From: Cystobacter fuscus
GTDB taxonomy: Bacteria; Myxococcota; Myxococcia; Myxococcales; Myxococcaceae
Assembly: GCF_002305875.1 (NCBI RefSeq)
Contig: NZ_CP022098.1
Coordinates: forward strand, 2,232,001-2,296,000
Length of the DNA: 64,000 bases
Reading direction: 5' to 3'
Positions 34,473 through 43,800 of the stretch are shown here, piece after piece; the stretch's first letter is position 1, and every line of letters starts with the position of its first letter. The position numbers and the translations under genes are program-made. The notes below the pieces were generated by a model, which was not told where the DNA came from, did not search any database, and was given only the letters and a program-made list of their open reading frames with translations.

Positions 34473-35467
34473 TCGCCCGCATCGCCGAGCACTGTTTCTG
34501 GTTGGGCCGCTACCTGGAGCGCGCGGAGAGCACCGCCCGGGTGTTGCAGATGACCGAGCAGCTCTCGCTGGACGCGGAGCTGGCCTCGGAGCACTGCTGG
34601 ACGCCGGTGCTGGCCGTCTTCGGCGAGCGCCAGGCCTTCGCCGCCCGCCATGGCGTCGAGGCGGAGGCGGATGGCGAGGCCGTGCAGGGCTTCATGACCT
34701 GGGAGGAGAGCAACCTCTCGAGCCTCGTGAGCATCCTGTCCCAGGCGCGCGAGGGCGCGCGCACCATCCGCGAGGTGGTGAGCCGCGAGTGCTGGGAGGT
34801 GACGAACGAGCTGTACCTGTGGCTGGTGGGCGGGGCGGGACAGGAGGAGTACGCCGTGTCGCGCTTCGGCTTCTACCAGCACATCCGCCGCATGGTGCAG
34901 CTGTGCCTGGGGCTGTTTCGCAGCACCATGCTGCACGACACCCCCCTGGACTTCATCTGGCTGGGGGTGATGCTCGAGCGCGTGGGGCAGACGGCGCGGC
35001 TGCTGGACGTGCACCATCACGTCTTCTCGGGGATGAAGCCCAGCCACCTCGTGGTGGAGACGGCGCTGTGGCTGTCCCTGCTCCGGGCCTCCTCCGGCTT
35101 CGAGCCCTTCATGAAGACGCACTCCGGCCGGGTGACGGGGGACGCCGTGGCGGCCTTCCTCCTGTTCGACTCGCGCTTTCCACGCTCGGTCCACTACTGC
35201 CTGGACTCCGCGTACCGCTACCTCGTGCGCCTGTGTCCCCCCGACGTCGAGGGACAGCCCGGCAGGGAATCGCTCGCCTTCATGCTCCCCCTGCTCGCCG
35301 AGCTGCGGCCCCAGGCCCTGGCCCGGCCCGACGCCACCGTGCACGCGCTGCTCACCCGCATGGTGGAGGGGACGGCGGAGCTCTGCTCGCTCATCTCCCA
35401 GGAGTACTTCGGCCGCAAGCCGGTCATCCCCGACCAAACGCTGGGCGCGCAGGTGATGACTGGTTAG
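34469..35467 (+). CDS. Alpha-E domain protein (DUF403)
   Basis: The 332-residue, all-helical protein starts at ATG 34469 with GGAGG before it, coupled to the ATP-grasp stop. [22 protein letters not shown] is the family signature. [16 protein letters not shown] and [21 protein letters not shown] follow. Alpha-E proteins nearly always accompany a permuted ATP-grasp and a transglutaminase-like protein and are thought to form a complex with them. No catalytic function is established. Confidence 0.9.
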   Translation: MIARIAEHCFWLGRYLERAESTARVLQMTEQLSLDAELASEHCWTPVLAVFGERQAFAARHGVEAEADGEAVQGFMTWEESNLSSLVSILSQAREGARTIREVVSRECWEVTNELYLWLVGGAGQEEYAVSRFGFYQHIRRMVQLCLGLFRSTMLHDTPLDFIWLGVMLERVGQTARLLDVHHHVFSGMKPSHLVVETALWLSLLRASSGFEPFMKTHSGRVTGDAVAAFLLFDSRFPRSVHYCLDSAYRYLVRLCPPDVEGQPGRESLAFMLPLLAELRPQALARPDATVHALLTRMVEGTAELCSLISQEYFGRKPVIPDQTLGAQVMTG

Positions 35468-35478
35468 ATTCGCGCGCC

Positions 35479-37245
35479 ATGCTCAACCTGCTCGCGCTGT
35501 CCTTCGAAGGAGAGCTCGCCCCCAGCCTCGACCTGCGCTGCCTGGCTCCAGGCCGCAAGCCGCCGGATGGCTGGGGCGTGGGTTACTACCCGGGGGGCGA
35601 GCTCGCGGCCACCCTCCTGAAGGAGGCCGCTCCGCACGCGGGCAGCATCCGCAGTGAGATGGTGCGGACGTGGGATCCGCTGGAGTCCTCCATCTTCCTG
35701 CTGCACCTGCGCACGGCGACGTGGGGGCCCATCACCGAGGCCAACACCCAGCCCTTCTGCCGCAGTGCCTGGGGCCGCGATTGGATCCTGGCTCACAGCG
35801 GCAGCCTCGAGCAGCGGCTGCCCATTCCCCCGGAGGCGCGCTTCCAGCCGGTGGGCTCCACGGACTCGGAGGCGCTCTTCTGCCGCCTGCTGGAGTGGAT
35901 GCAGGAGCGGGGCTGGCGCTCGCTGGGTGAGGTGGACGCGGCCCAGCTTCGCGGCTGGTTGGAGGAGATGAATGGCCTGGGTCCCCTGACGCTGGTGCTC
36001 TCGGATGGGCTGGACCTGTGTGTCTACGCGGACCGCACCTCGGCCACCCGGTGTTGGGTGTGGCAGGTGTCTCCGCCCTACGAGCGGCTCATCCTGGGCG
36101 ACGAGGAGCTGGAGTTGGATCTCACGCGGCGCGGGGCCAAGAGCCGCAAGGGCTTCATCGTCAGCACGGATCCCCTGGACTCGCGCACCGACACGCCCGC
36201 GAACTGGACGCAACTGCCCCCGGGCGCGTTGATGGTGTTCCGCCAGGGCGCCGTGCGCGCCGAGGTGCTGCCGCCCTGGGCGCAGGAGGCGGGCGCAGTC
36301 CCCTCCGCCGCCGCCGCCGAGTTCGAGGCCCGCCGCCGTCTGCGCCGCCCGCCCGAGGCCTCGGTGCGGGTGATGGACGTGCACCACCGCACCGTCTACC
36401 GCTACGCGCAGCCCGTGGAGCGCAGCGCGCACAAGCTGCGGCTCACCCCCTACCATGACCGGCTCCAGTCCCTGCTCTCGCACGAGGTGACGCTCTCCTC
36501 GGGGGTGACGCGCTCCGAGTACGAGGACGTCTTCGGCAACCGGGTGCGCAAGGTGCTCGTGGAGACGCCCTACACGGAGCTCGTCATCGAGGGGCGCTCG
36601 CGCGTGGAGCTGCGCGACACGGATCCGCTGGGCTACCGCCCGCTGCGCGAGCGCTCGACGCTGCCGCTCGTGTGGATGCCCTGGCAGCGCAACATGCTCC
36701 AACCCTACCTGCTGCCGCCGGAGCTGCCGGAGACGCAGTTGGAGGAGCTCGTCGAGTACGCGATGAGCTTCGCGCGCCGCAACGACTTCGATCTGCTGGA
36801 CACGCTGCTGGACATCAACTTCAGCATCTTCAAGGAGTACCGCTACGTCCAGGGCTCCACCACGCTGAGCACCACGCCCTTTGACGTGTACTCGGCGCGC
36901 CAGGGCGTGTGTCAGGACTTCGCCAACGTCTTCATCTGCCTGGCGCGGTTGCTCGGCGTACCCGCGCGCTACACGTGCGGCTACATCTACACCGGGCCCA
37001 AGCACGCCAACCACGCCCAGTCCGAGGCCACGCACGCCTGGGTGCAGGTGTATCTGCCCGAGGTGGGCTGGAAGGGCTTCGATCCCACCAACGGCATCCT
37101 CACCCAGACGGACCACGTGCGCGTCGCGGTGGGCCGGCAGTACTCGGACTGCACGCCCACCGCGGGCACCATCTTCCTGGGCGGAGGCGGCGAGAAGCTC
37201 GAGGTGTCCGTGCGCTGCGAGCCCGTGGAGCCCGGGGCGAAGTGA
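35479..37245 (+). CDS. Class II glutamine amidotransferase-like / transglutaminase fusion
   Basis: The gene begins at ATG 35479, 11 bases after the alpha-E stop, and encodes 588 residues. Residues 1-~275 resemble a class II amidotransferase (GWGVGYYPGG, HLRTATWGPITEANTQPF, LAHSGSL), but the catalytic Cys normally at position 2 is absent (MLNLLALSFEG). Residues ~300-588 are a transglutaminase-like peptidase with the triad C478 (GVCQDFAN), H519 (THAWVQVY) and D535 (GFDPTNG), preceded by the YRYAQPVERSAHKLRLTP beta-domain. The fused third gene completes the ATP-grasp/alpha-E cluster. The amidotransferase half may only bind ligand. Confidence 0.88.
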   Translation: MLNLLALSFEGELAPSLDLRCLAPGRKPPDGWGVGYYPGGELAATLLKEAAPHAGSIRSEMVRTWDPLESSIFLLHLRTATWGPITEANTQPFCRSAWGRDWILAHSGSLEQRLPIPPEARFQPVGSTDSEALFCRLLEWMQERGWRSLGEVDAAQLRGWLEEMNGLGPLTLVLSDGLDLCVYADRTSATRCWVWQVSPPYERLILGDEELELDLTRRGAKSRKGFIVSTDPLDSRTDTPANWTQLPPGALMVFRQGAVRAEVLPPWAQEAGAVPSAAAAEFEARRRLRRPPEASVRVMDVHHRTVYRYAQPVERSAHKLRLTPYHDRLQSLLSHEVTLSSGVTRSEYEDVFGNRVRKVLVETPYTELVIEGRSRVELRDTDPLGYRPLRERSTLPLVWMPWQRNMLQPYLLPPELPETQLEELVEYAMSFARRNDFDLLDTLLDINFSIFKEYRYVQGSTTLSTTPFDVYSARQGVCQDFANVFICLARLLGVPARYTCGYIYTGPKHANHAQSEATHAWVQVYLPEVGWKGFDPTNGILTQTDHVRVAVGRQYSDCTPTAGTIFLGGGGEKLEVSVRCEPVEPGAK

Positions 37246-37851
37246 TCACTTGCTCGACGGAGGGCTCTTCTTCGCCGGTCGCCGGTTCCCGGTCTTCACC
37301 TGTTTGACTTCATCACCGCGGCAGACGCGCACGCGCAGGAACTGCTGGAGCTGCCGCAGCGCCAGGTCATGGTCGGTGTCGCTCTCGGCGCAGCAGCAGT
37401 CGCTGAGCACGGTGAGCTTGTACTCATACATGTGCGCGTCGTGGGCGCTGAAGAAGACGCACAGATTGGTGGCGATGCCCGAGAGGATGAGCTTCTTGGT
37501 GCCCAGGTGCTGCAGGAGCGGCACGAGCGACGTGGCGAAGAAGGCCGAGTGTTTGGGTTTGAGGATGAAGTAGTCGTCCGGGTCCGGCTTGAGGGCCCGC
37601 GCCACCTTGCGGCCGCGAGCGCCCGGGCGCGTGCAGTACTTGTAGACATCGCTGAAGCTGCTGCGCCAGTGGTCGAAGTTGTCATTGACGTAGATGACGG
37701 GCACGCCCTCCTCGCGCATGCGCTGCGCGAAGGGGGCGAGCCGCTCGACCATCCGCTCCGCCCAGGGGAGCACCCGCTCCCCGCCCGGGAATTCCAGATC
37801 GTTGATGACATCGATGATCAACAACGCGGTGTCGGAGCGCTGGTCGGGCAC
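37246..37851 (-). CDS. Isochorismatase-family cysteine hydrolase
   Basis: The 201-residue protein has the triad of this fold: D14 in LLIIDVIND, K98 in LKPKHSAFF and C131 in GIATNLCVFF, with a cis-peptide-type GIATN. The family contains nicotinamidases, isochorismatases and ureidoacrylate hydrolases; the substrate cannot be set by eye. The C-terminal ~20 residues form a basic tail (RRPAKKSPP). Its stop abuts the stop of the converging transglutaminase gene with no gap (TGATCA). Confidence 0.88.
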   Translation of the reverse strand: MPDQRSDTALLIIDVINDLEFPGGERVLPWAERMVERLAPFAQRMREEGVPVIYVNDNFDHWRSSFSDVYKYCTRPGARGRKVARALKPDPDDYFILKPKHSAFFATSLVPLLQHLGTKKLILSGIATNLCVFFSAHDAHMYEYKLTVLSDCCCAESDTDHDLALRQLQQFLRVRVCRGDEVKQVKTGNRRPAKKSPPSSK

Positions 37852-37881
37852 GGGGACTCCTCCGGGCGGTGCGCGGAAGGC

Positions 37882-38934
37882 TCAGGGCGTGAAGCGGTAG
37901 ATCTCGTACGGGCCGCGCTCCGCGGGGGGCAGGTGGATCTGCGAGGTGGTGACGTAGATCTTCCCATCGGGGCCCTGGGCGAAGCTGTCGGGCCAGCGCA
38001 GGCGGTTGTCCTGGATGAACTGCGTGTAGGCACCGCCGGGAACGTAGCGACGGATGGAGCTGTCCTCCAGGCCGCCGAGCCAGAGTGTCCCGTTGCGGTC
38101 AAACATGATGCCGTCCGGGGCGACGATGGTGTGCACGCGCTCGATGCGCTGGGCGAGCGCCTCGTCGTTCTGCTGGGCGTCGAGCAGGGCCGCGGTGGGG
38201 ATGCGCCACAGCACGTGGCCGGTGAGCGCCGCCCAGTAGAGCGTCTCGCGGTCCGGGGAGAGCGCGATGCCGTCGGACTGGATGAGCTTCTTCATCGTCC
38301 GGCCCATCACCGTGAGGGGCTTGTCCTCGGCATGGGTGGAGGGGTGCTTCGCGAGCACCCGGCGGGCGTTGCCGCTCTCGAGGTTGAGCACCACGAGGCC
38401 TCCGGCCGCCGAGTCGGTGAGGTAGGCGACGTTGCGCTTCGTGTCGAAGGTCACGTCATTGAGATAGCTGTCGCCGGAGGAGACCTCGGGCGCGAAGGTG
38501 TAGCTGCGCACCAGCTCGTCGCGGGTGAGGTCGAACTGGTGGAGCCGGGGCGGGGTGATGACGCCCTTGAACTGGGGGTTGCCGGTGTCGAGCACCCAGA
38601 GCCGATCCTGGTCGTCGATGACCACGCTCTGCACCGCAGTGAAGCGCTGGGGATCCTGCGTCTCGGGCGTCCAGGTGTTCCAGGTGGCGTTGGGATAGGG
38701 GACGATCTCGCCGTTCTTCAGCTCGCCGACGGAGACGGGGACGTCCTCGGACCAGCGGGGGAAGTTGACGAAGATGCGACCCTTCTTGGACACGGCGATC
38801 CCCGTCCACTGACGGGGCGAGCTGGCCACCAGCTCCAGGGCGGGGGAGGACGTGGATCCCTGGGAGGAGCCAGGGGCCTGGTGGGCGCAGGAAGCCATCG
38901 CGAGCGCGGTGATGGCCAGGAGGAACGAACGCAT
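37882..38934 (-). CDS. Yellow/major royal jelly-like beta-propeller lipoprotein
   Basis: From the ATG at 38934 the product has 350 residues and starts MRSFLLAITALAMASC, a lipoprotein signal. The mature part matches the yellow/MRJP family: WTGIAVSKKGRIFVNFPRW, AVQSVVIDDQDRLWVLDTG, YLNDVTFD, YLTDS, GIALSPDRETLYW and APDGIMFDRNGTLWLGG. These are six-bladed propellers related to SMP-30 and lactonases, often with poorly defined substrates. It follows the isochorismatase gene in orientation (30 bp gap before the downstream start). Confidence 0.88.
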   Translation of the reverse strand: MRSFLLAITALAMASCAHQAPGSSQGSTSSPALELVASSPRQWTGIAVSKKGRIFVNFPRWSEDVPVSVGELKNGEIVPYPNATWNTWTPETQDPQRFTAVQSVVIDDQDRLWVLDTGNPQFKGVITPPRLHQFDLTRDELVRSYTFAPEVSSGDSYLNDVTFDTKRNVAYLTDSAAGGLVVLNLESGNARRVLAKHPSTHAEDKPLTVMGRTMKKLIQSDGIALSPDRETLYWAALTGHVLWRIPTAALLDAQQNDEALAQRIERVHTIVAPDGIMFDRNGTLWLGGLEDSSIRRYVPGGAYTQFIQDNRLRWPDSFAQGPDGKIYVTTSQIHLPPAERGPYEIYRFTP

Positions 38935-39095
38935 GGGGTCTCCATGGAATGAGGGGACCCGAAGATGGGGATTTCCTCCGCAGCCCGCCACTGTTTCGGT
39001 GCGTCAACCCCATGCTGAACCACATGATGTGCGGGAGAGCCACGTAACCGGATCAATCCCACTCGGGACGACAGGCGGCCAGCGCGTGCGAGGCA

Positions 39096-40298
39096 TCAAC
39101 CGCGCATGACACGCTCGGTCCAGGGCAGCTGCCCGTCGTGGTCCCAGGCGTAGCGCAGGTCCGCTACTTGGTCCGAGAACCATTGGTGCAAGGGCTCATC
39201 TGGGCCATAGACAATCTCATCACGCCCCAGGCCACGCACACGGCCCTGGGCATCCACGGCCCAGAGAACCTGCCCTCCAGCCGCCTCGCCGAACACCACC
39301 CAACCCAGCTCACGGCGATACCAGGGAAATTGCACCAATTCCTCATTGCGGCTCACCAGGGAGCCCTGTGCGCCCACACCATGAAGCACGAGCGCGCCCT
39401 GGAAGAGCCGGGCCCCGTTATGGCGGGCGAGCAATCGGCGCAAGGGCTCAGGGGGAGTCAACCCCAACCGGTTGAAGGCGTGTGCGAGTTCCGCATCGCT
39501 GGCTTCAGCGGAGAGCGTGTGCTGGTAACGCTCCGCCTCGCCTTCCACTCGCGCGAGCACCTCATCCAGGCCGGGCGCCTCAGGCGGTGGCTCTTGCGGC
39601 CCCAGCCGGTGGCCGGGCTGCACTGGTCGGGCGTGCGATTCCCCCTCCCAGGTCACCCGGTCGATGCGCAGAACCGGAGCTTCGAGATGCTGCTGGAGGG
39701 CCAGGAAGACATCTCCCCGGATGAGGAGGGCCCGCCACCAGCTACGCGGTCCATTGAACCATGGAGACCAGCAAACGGAATGCCCGGACCACCCTCGTGC
39801 ATCGAAGCGAACGGGGGTAAGGGGAACACCATTGAGCCGCTCGTCCGTGCCCTGGGGGTGGAAGGTCTGCGGGTTGAGCCGATTGAGGCGGAGTTGTGTG
39901 TCCAGCAGAGGCCCCGTATGGCCCTCGGTGTCCAGCCGGTAGAGTCGGTGGCCCGCCACACGGTGGGGGGTCACGTGAGGCACGAGCGTGGCCGTCCACC
40001 CCGTGGCTCCCGCGGCCTCCAACGCCCGCACGAACCGCTCCGAGCACACCAGGTCCGGACCACCGCCGGGCTCCATCAGGTCATGCAATGGCGCCAACTT
40101 GCGATCGATGAGGCGCTCGCGTGGGCGCAGGGGGATTCCATCCGTGTCCAGGGGGACGGGTTGTGCGGGCCCGAGTTCGGCCAGTTCCGGTCCCACCACC
40201 GGAACCAGCCGCACCCAGTCCTCCGCTCTCACGTCCCCGCGCTGCTCCAGGGGACTCCACTCGCTGACCACCCGCTTCCAAGGCATCTCATTCGCCAT
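39096..40298 (-). CDS. SUKH-domain protein, candidate immunity protein
   Basis: The 400-residue protein has an N-terminal half with an Imm11/DUF1629-like pattern (LVCSERFVRALEAAG followed by a beta-rich stretch). The C-terminal half resembles SMI1/KNR4 (SUKH) domains (LGLTPPEPLRRLLARHNGARLF, LGWVVFGEAAGGQVLW, QWFSDQVADLRYAW). SUKH proteins are common immunity proteins for nuclease toxins. It follows the smaller immunity candidate with a two-base gap and is the last gene of the RHS operon. The assignment of the toxin it neutralises is inference. Confidence 0.7.
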   Translation of the reverse strand: MANEMPWKRVVSEWSPLEQRGDVRAEDWVRLVPVVGPELAELGPAQPVPLDTDGIPLRPRERLIDRKLAPLHDLMEPGGGPDLVCSERFVRALEAAGATGWTATLVPHVTPHRVAGHRLYRLDTEGHTGPLLDTQLRLNRLNPQTFHPQGTDERLNGVPLTPVRFDARGWSGHSVCWSPWFNGPRSWWRALLIRGDVFLALQQHLEAPVLRIDRVTWEGESHARPVQPGHRLGPQEPPPEAPGLDEVLARVEGEAERYQHTLSAEASDAELAHAFNRLGLTPPEPLRRLLARHNGARLFQGALVLHGVGAQGSLVSRNEELVQFPWYRRELGWVVFGEAAGGQVLWAVDAQGRVRGLGRDEIVYGPDEPLHQWFSDQVADLRYAWDHDGQLPWTERVMRG

Positions 40299-40300
40299 GA

Positions 40301-40831
40301 TCAGTCGAGCCTAAGCACCTTCATGTCCTTGCCGGTATCGGCGGAGACCTTCGGAAGCTTCCGCTTGGGCTCCAGCACGAATTCATAACCAGCGTGGACG
40401 ATCTGTCTCTTGCGCCCTTTCGTTGCCATGACCCTGAAACCGCGCACCGTCACGGCGTAGATGCCAGGGTGTATTCCCGTATCCTTCCAGGATTCAAACT
40501 TATTGCTCCACTCCTTAAGCACGAGCAAGTCCGCGACGACCAACTGCTCCACCACTCGGAGGGCGTACTTGCCATTCTCCACCAGCACCTCTCCCGGCGG
40601 TGCATAGGGCTCCGAAGACAGATGGACAGCGACGTCGTAGCCGGCGTCGTCGATCGCCAACACAGGGACGATGAGACCCTTGGAGAGCACCTCATCCCCC
40701 TCCTCAGTGGATACATAGCGTGTGAAGAGGTCCGTCCCCTCGCGAATCCTGCCCCCATAGTGCTGGCGCAGCGCGGAGGGATCGAACAACACGAGCCCGT
40801 TGAAATCGGTGTCGACTCTTCCTAGGTGCAT
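40301..40831 (-). CDS. Unknown protein directly downstream of the RHS toxin, probable immunity
   Basis: The 176-residue product (MHLGRVDTDFNGLVLFDPSAL to KDMKVLRLD) starts ten bases inside the end of the RHS gene, the position usual for the cognate immunity gene. It is a soluble alpha/beta protein with no signal or membrane segment, consistent with a cytoplasmic nuclease toxin. No family was recognised. The GC content here is lower than in the rest of the window, as in the adjoining toxin end. Confidence 0.65.
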   Translation of the reverse strand: MHLGRVDTDFNGLVLFDPSALRQHYGGRIREGTDLFTRYVSTEEGDEVLSKGLIVPVLAIDDAGYDVAVHLSSEPYAPPGEVLVENGKYALRVVEQLVVADLLVLKEWSNKFESWKDTGIHPGIYAVTVRGFRVMATKGRKRQIVHAGYEFVLEPKRKLPKVSADTGKDMKVLRLD

Positions 40832-43800
40832 TTTGGAGCCTTCTTCCCCACCTGCTCACGATTCCACTTCATGAGTCGGTTGAACGCCTGCAAAGGTGTT
40901 ACGTTGCGGGCGAGAACCTCCCCCGTGGCAGGGATGCGCAGATCACCGCGCATGGTCATCCCCTTGAGCCCCTTACGGAGCGCGGAAAAAAGTTGCTTGT
41001 CAGTGCCCTTCCAGGGTCCCTGGATCTTGCCCAACTGGGGCTTCACTGCGCGGTGAAGTTCCTCGTGCATACCAGAATGATAAGGCGTTGGGAAGAATGT
41101 TGGGGTGTTGAACTTGGTACCTAGATGCTGGAGGCCCAGGCTGTTGGCCTTGCCACGAGGAACGAGGTGGTGACCCATGCCATTGGGATTCCAACTCCAT
41201 GGCATCTCGCCCAGGGGGTCCAGGAAAGCGAGCGGATCGATTGTATAAGCGTAGGCGTTCAACCCTCCAACCAGTCCCAGAGGATCCGGAGTCGTGTAGC
41301 GGCCCAGTTCGGGGTCATAGTAGCGGAAGCGATTGTAATAAAGCCCCGTCTCCGAATCGGCGTATTGCCCAGGCCACCTCCATGGACAGTCCGTCCGTGA
41401 GGTATCGGGCATACCCACTCCAAAAACATCGAGTTGCATGGACCAAGCGAGTTGGCCTGCGACATCATAGAGTCCGATGGGTGTACCGAGGTGATCAGAG
41501 CTCACGCAATAATGTTGCCCGCCTTGTACCTTGACAAGCGGAGCAAAGCTCTCCGTGTCAAACACCCATGTCACTGGCTCTTGCTCGTCTTCCAGTTCGT
41601 GAAGCACGACCTGGCCATCCCACAACCATCGAGTTTCCCTGGCTCCGACACGCTTGCGGACACGGCGCCCCAGAGCATCGTATGTGAACGAGACGAGTTC
41701 ACCTGTGGGAGTCACCACCTCTTTGAGCAGACCCGAGCCATTGTACCGGTAGCTCCAGCGTGAGCCATCAGGACGCACCTTGGCCACCAGGTTGCCATCC
41801 ACGTCATGAAGATAACGGGTGCCATCCGCCTCCTCGAGGATGTTGCCCGGGCCGTAGCGCCGGTCCGAGCGGTCCATTTGGCGGAACAGATTGCCACTGA
41901 CGTCCACATGTCTGAACTGCCACGTACCGTCAGGCAGGTGCGCTGCGGTCAGTTGACCGAGAGGGTCATGCTGAAAGCGGGTCGTGCCACGCAAATCGTC
42001 CGTCAAGGACAGTAGGCGATCCCTGCTCCGCCAATGGAAAAGTGTTGCATGAATTCGTCCCGGTCCATTGTGCACCTGGCGCATCTCGGGGCGGCCAGCA
42101 GAATCATAACGCCAGGAGATGGCCACACCTCCAGGCAGACGGCGCTCCAGTTCACGCCCCAAGGGATTGCGCAAGAAGTCGAGCCTGCTCGTGTTGGCCT
42201 CCGCCTCGACGCCCAACGAACGGAGATCACCCATGGCATCTCTGACAAACGTAGCCTGCAGCCCCAAGGAGGATGCCAGCCGGCTCCGCTCGCCCGATGC
42301 GTCGTATTGCACGGCTACCCAGTGGTCGCCCTGACTCTCGCGCAGGAGCCGGCCAGCAGCATCATACTCGAACCGGACAGTCCCTCCCTCGCCCACTGCC
42401 TCTACGAGTGAGCCATCCAGTTGGTAGGCCAGACGCTCCTCTCCACCACCCGAATAGAGTCTGTGGACAAGGCGGCCCGCCTCATCATAAGTGCACTCCG
42501 TGGTGGAACCGCTGGGCCGTTGGATGCGAACCAACTGGCCTGCGCCATCGTACCCATAGCAGAATGGGTGCTCATTGGCGACATACTCTTCTACAGGAAA
42601 CCCTCGAGGATCGAGTACGAAGCGGGTCGCATGACCGGCCTGATCCCTTACCTCGAGCAGGTGACCCTCGGTATCATATTTCAGGCGTATCGTGCTCCCG
42701 GCATCCTGCCGCCATGCCAGCCGATGGAAGCCCTGATAGCCAAAGCGAGCCTCCGAGTCATTATCTTGTAGCGCAACCAGGTTCCCCTCGGCATCGTACT
42801 GGAACCGACTCACGTTACCGTCTGGTTCTCTTGACTCGACCACTCGACCCTCTGCGTCGTAGCGCAGGTGATGGGCACCACCTTCTGGCTCCGCGACCTT
42901 GATGACTCTCCCCAATCGATCATGGGTGTAGTGTGCCTCGGCGCCATTAGCGAGTTGAAGACGCGAGATACTGTAGGAATTGTCGTAGTCCAACGCCAGT
43001 CGGGCACTATTTGGGTAGACAATCTGCCGGAGCAGACCCCTTTCGTAGACAAAGCGCGTCCGCTCCCCCAGTGGATCTTCGGACCACAGCATCTGGCCAT
43101 AGGAGTCATGATTCCAACGCCAGGTATTGCCGCGGGGATCCACAATCACACTGGGATTCCCTTGCTCATCATACTGGATGGATACCTTGGCGCCATCAGC
43201 GCCCTCGAAGCCAACGCAGTTACCCCGAGCATCATACGTATAGCGTTGGACGCGCCCAAGCGGGTCCACTTCCTTTACCAGGCGCAGGGCGTCATCATAT
43301 TCGCGTTGCCAGACATTGCTCAGCGGGTCCACCTCCTTCACCACCACGCCGCGCCCATCGGAGTAGTAGGTGGTGGTGTGGCCCAGGGAGTTGGTGACCT
43401 CGGTGACGCCCCTCTCCTTGTCATAGAAGAGCCGGTGATCATGGATGCCGCCGTCGCCCCAGGTGTGTACGCACCAGGCCTCGGCTCCCTGGCCGTCGTA
43501 CTCGAAGTGGAAGCTCAGGCCCGTGCGGTCGGTCTCGCGCACCAGCAGGTGGCCGCTATATTGGTAGCGGGCCGCATGCGCGAGCGCGTCATGTGCCTCC
43601 ACCAGATCTCCTGCCTCCGAGTACACATAGCGGTTGTAGGGCACGAGGCCCGGCTGCGTGGGGTGAGGCAGCCATGTCCTCACCAGCCGCCCCTTGGCGT
43701 CGTGTTCGAACCGTAGCCGCCTCCTGGCGCTGTCCACCACCCACTCCAGCCGCCCACGGCTGTCATACTCGTAATGAATGGCATGCCCGGCCCGGTTGCG

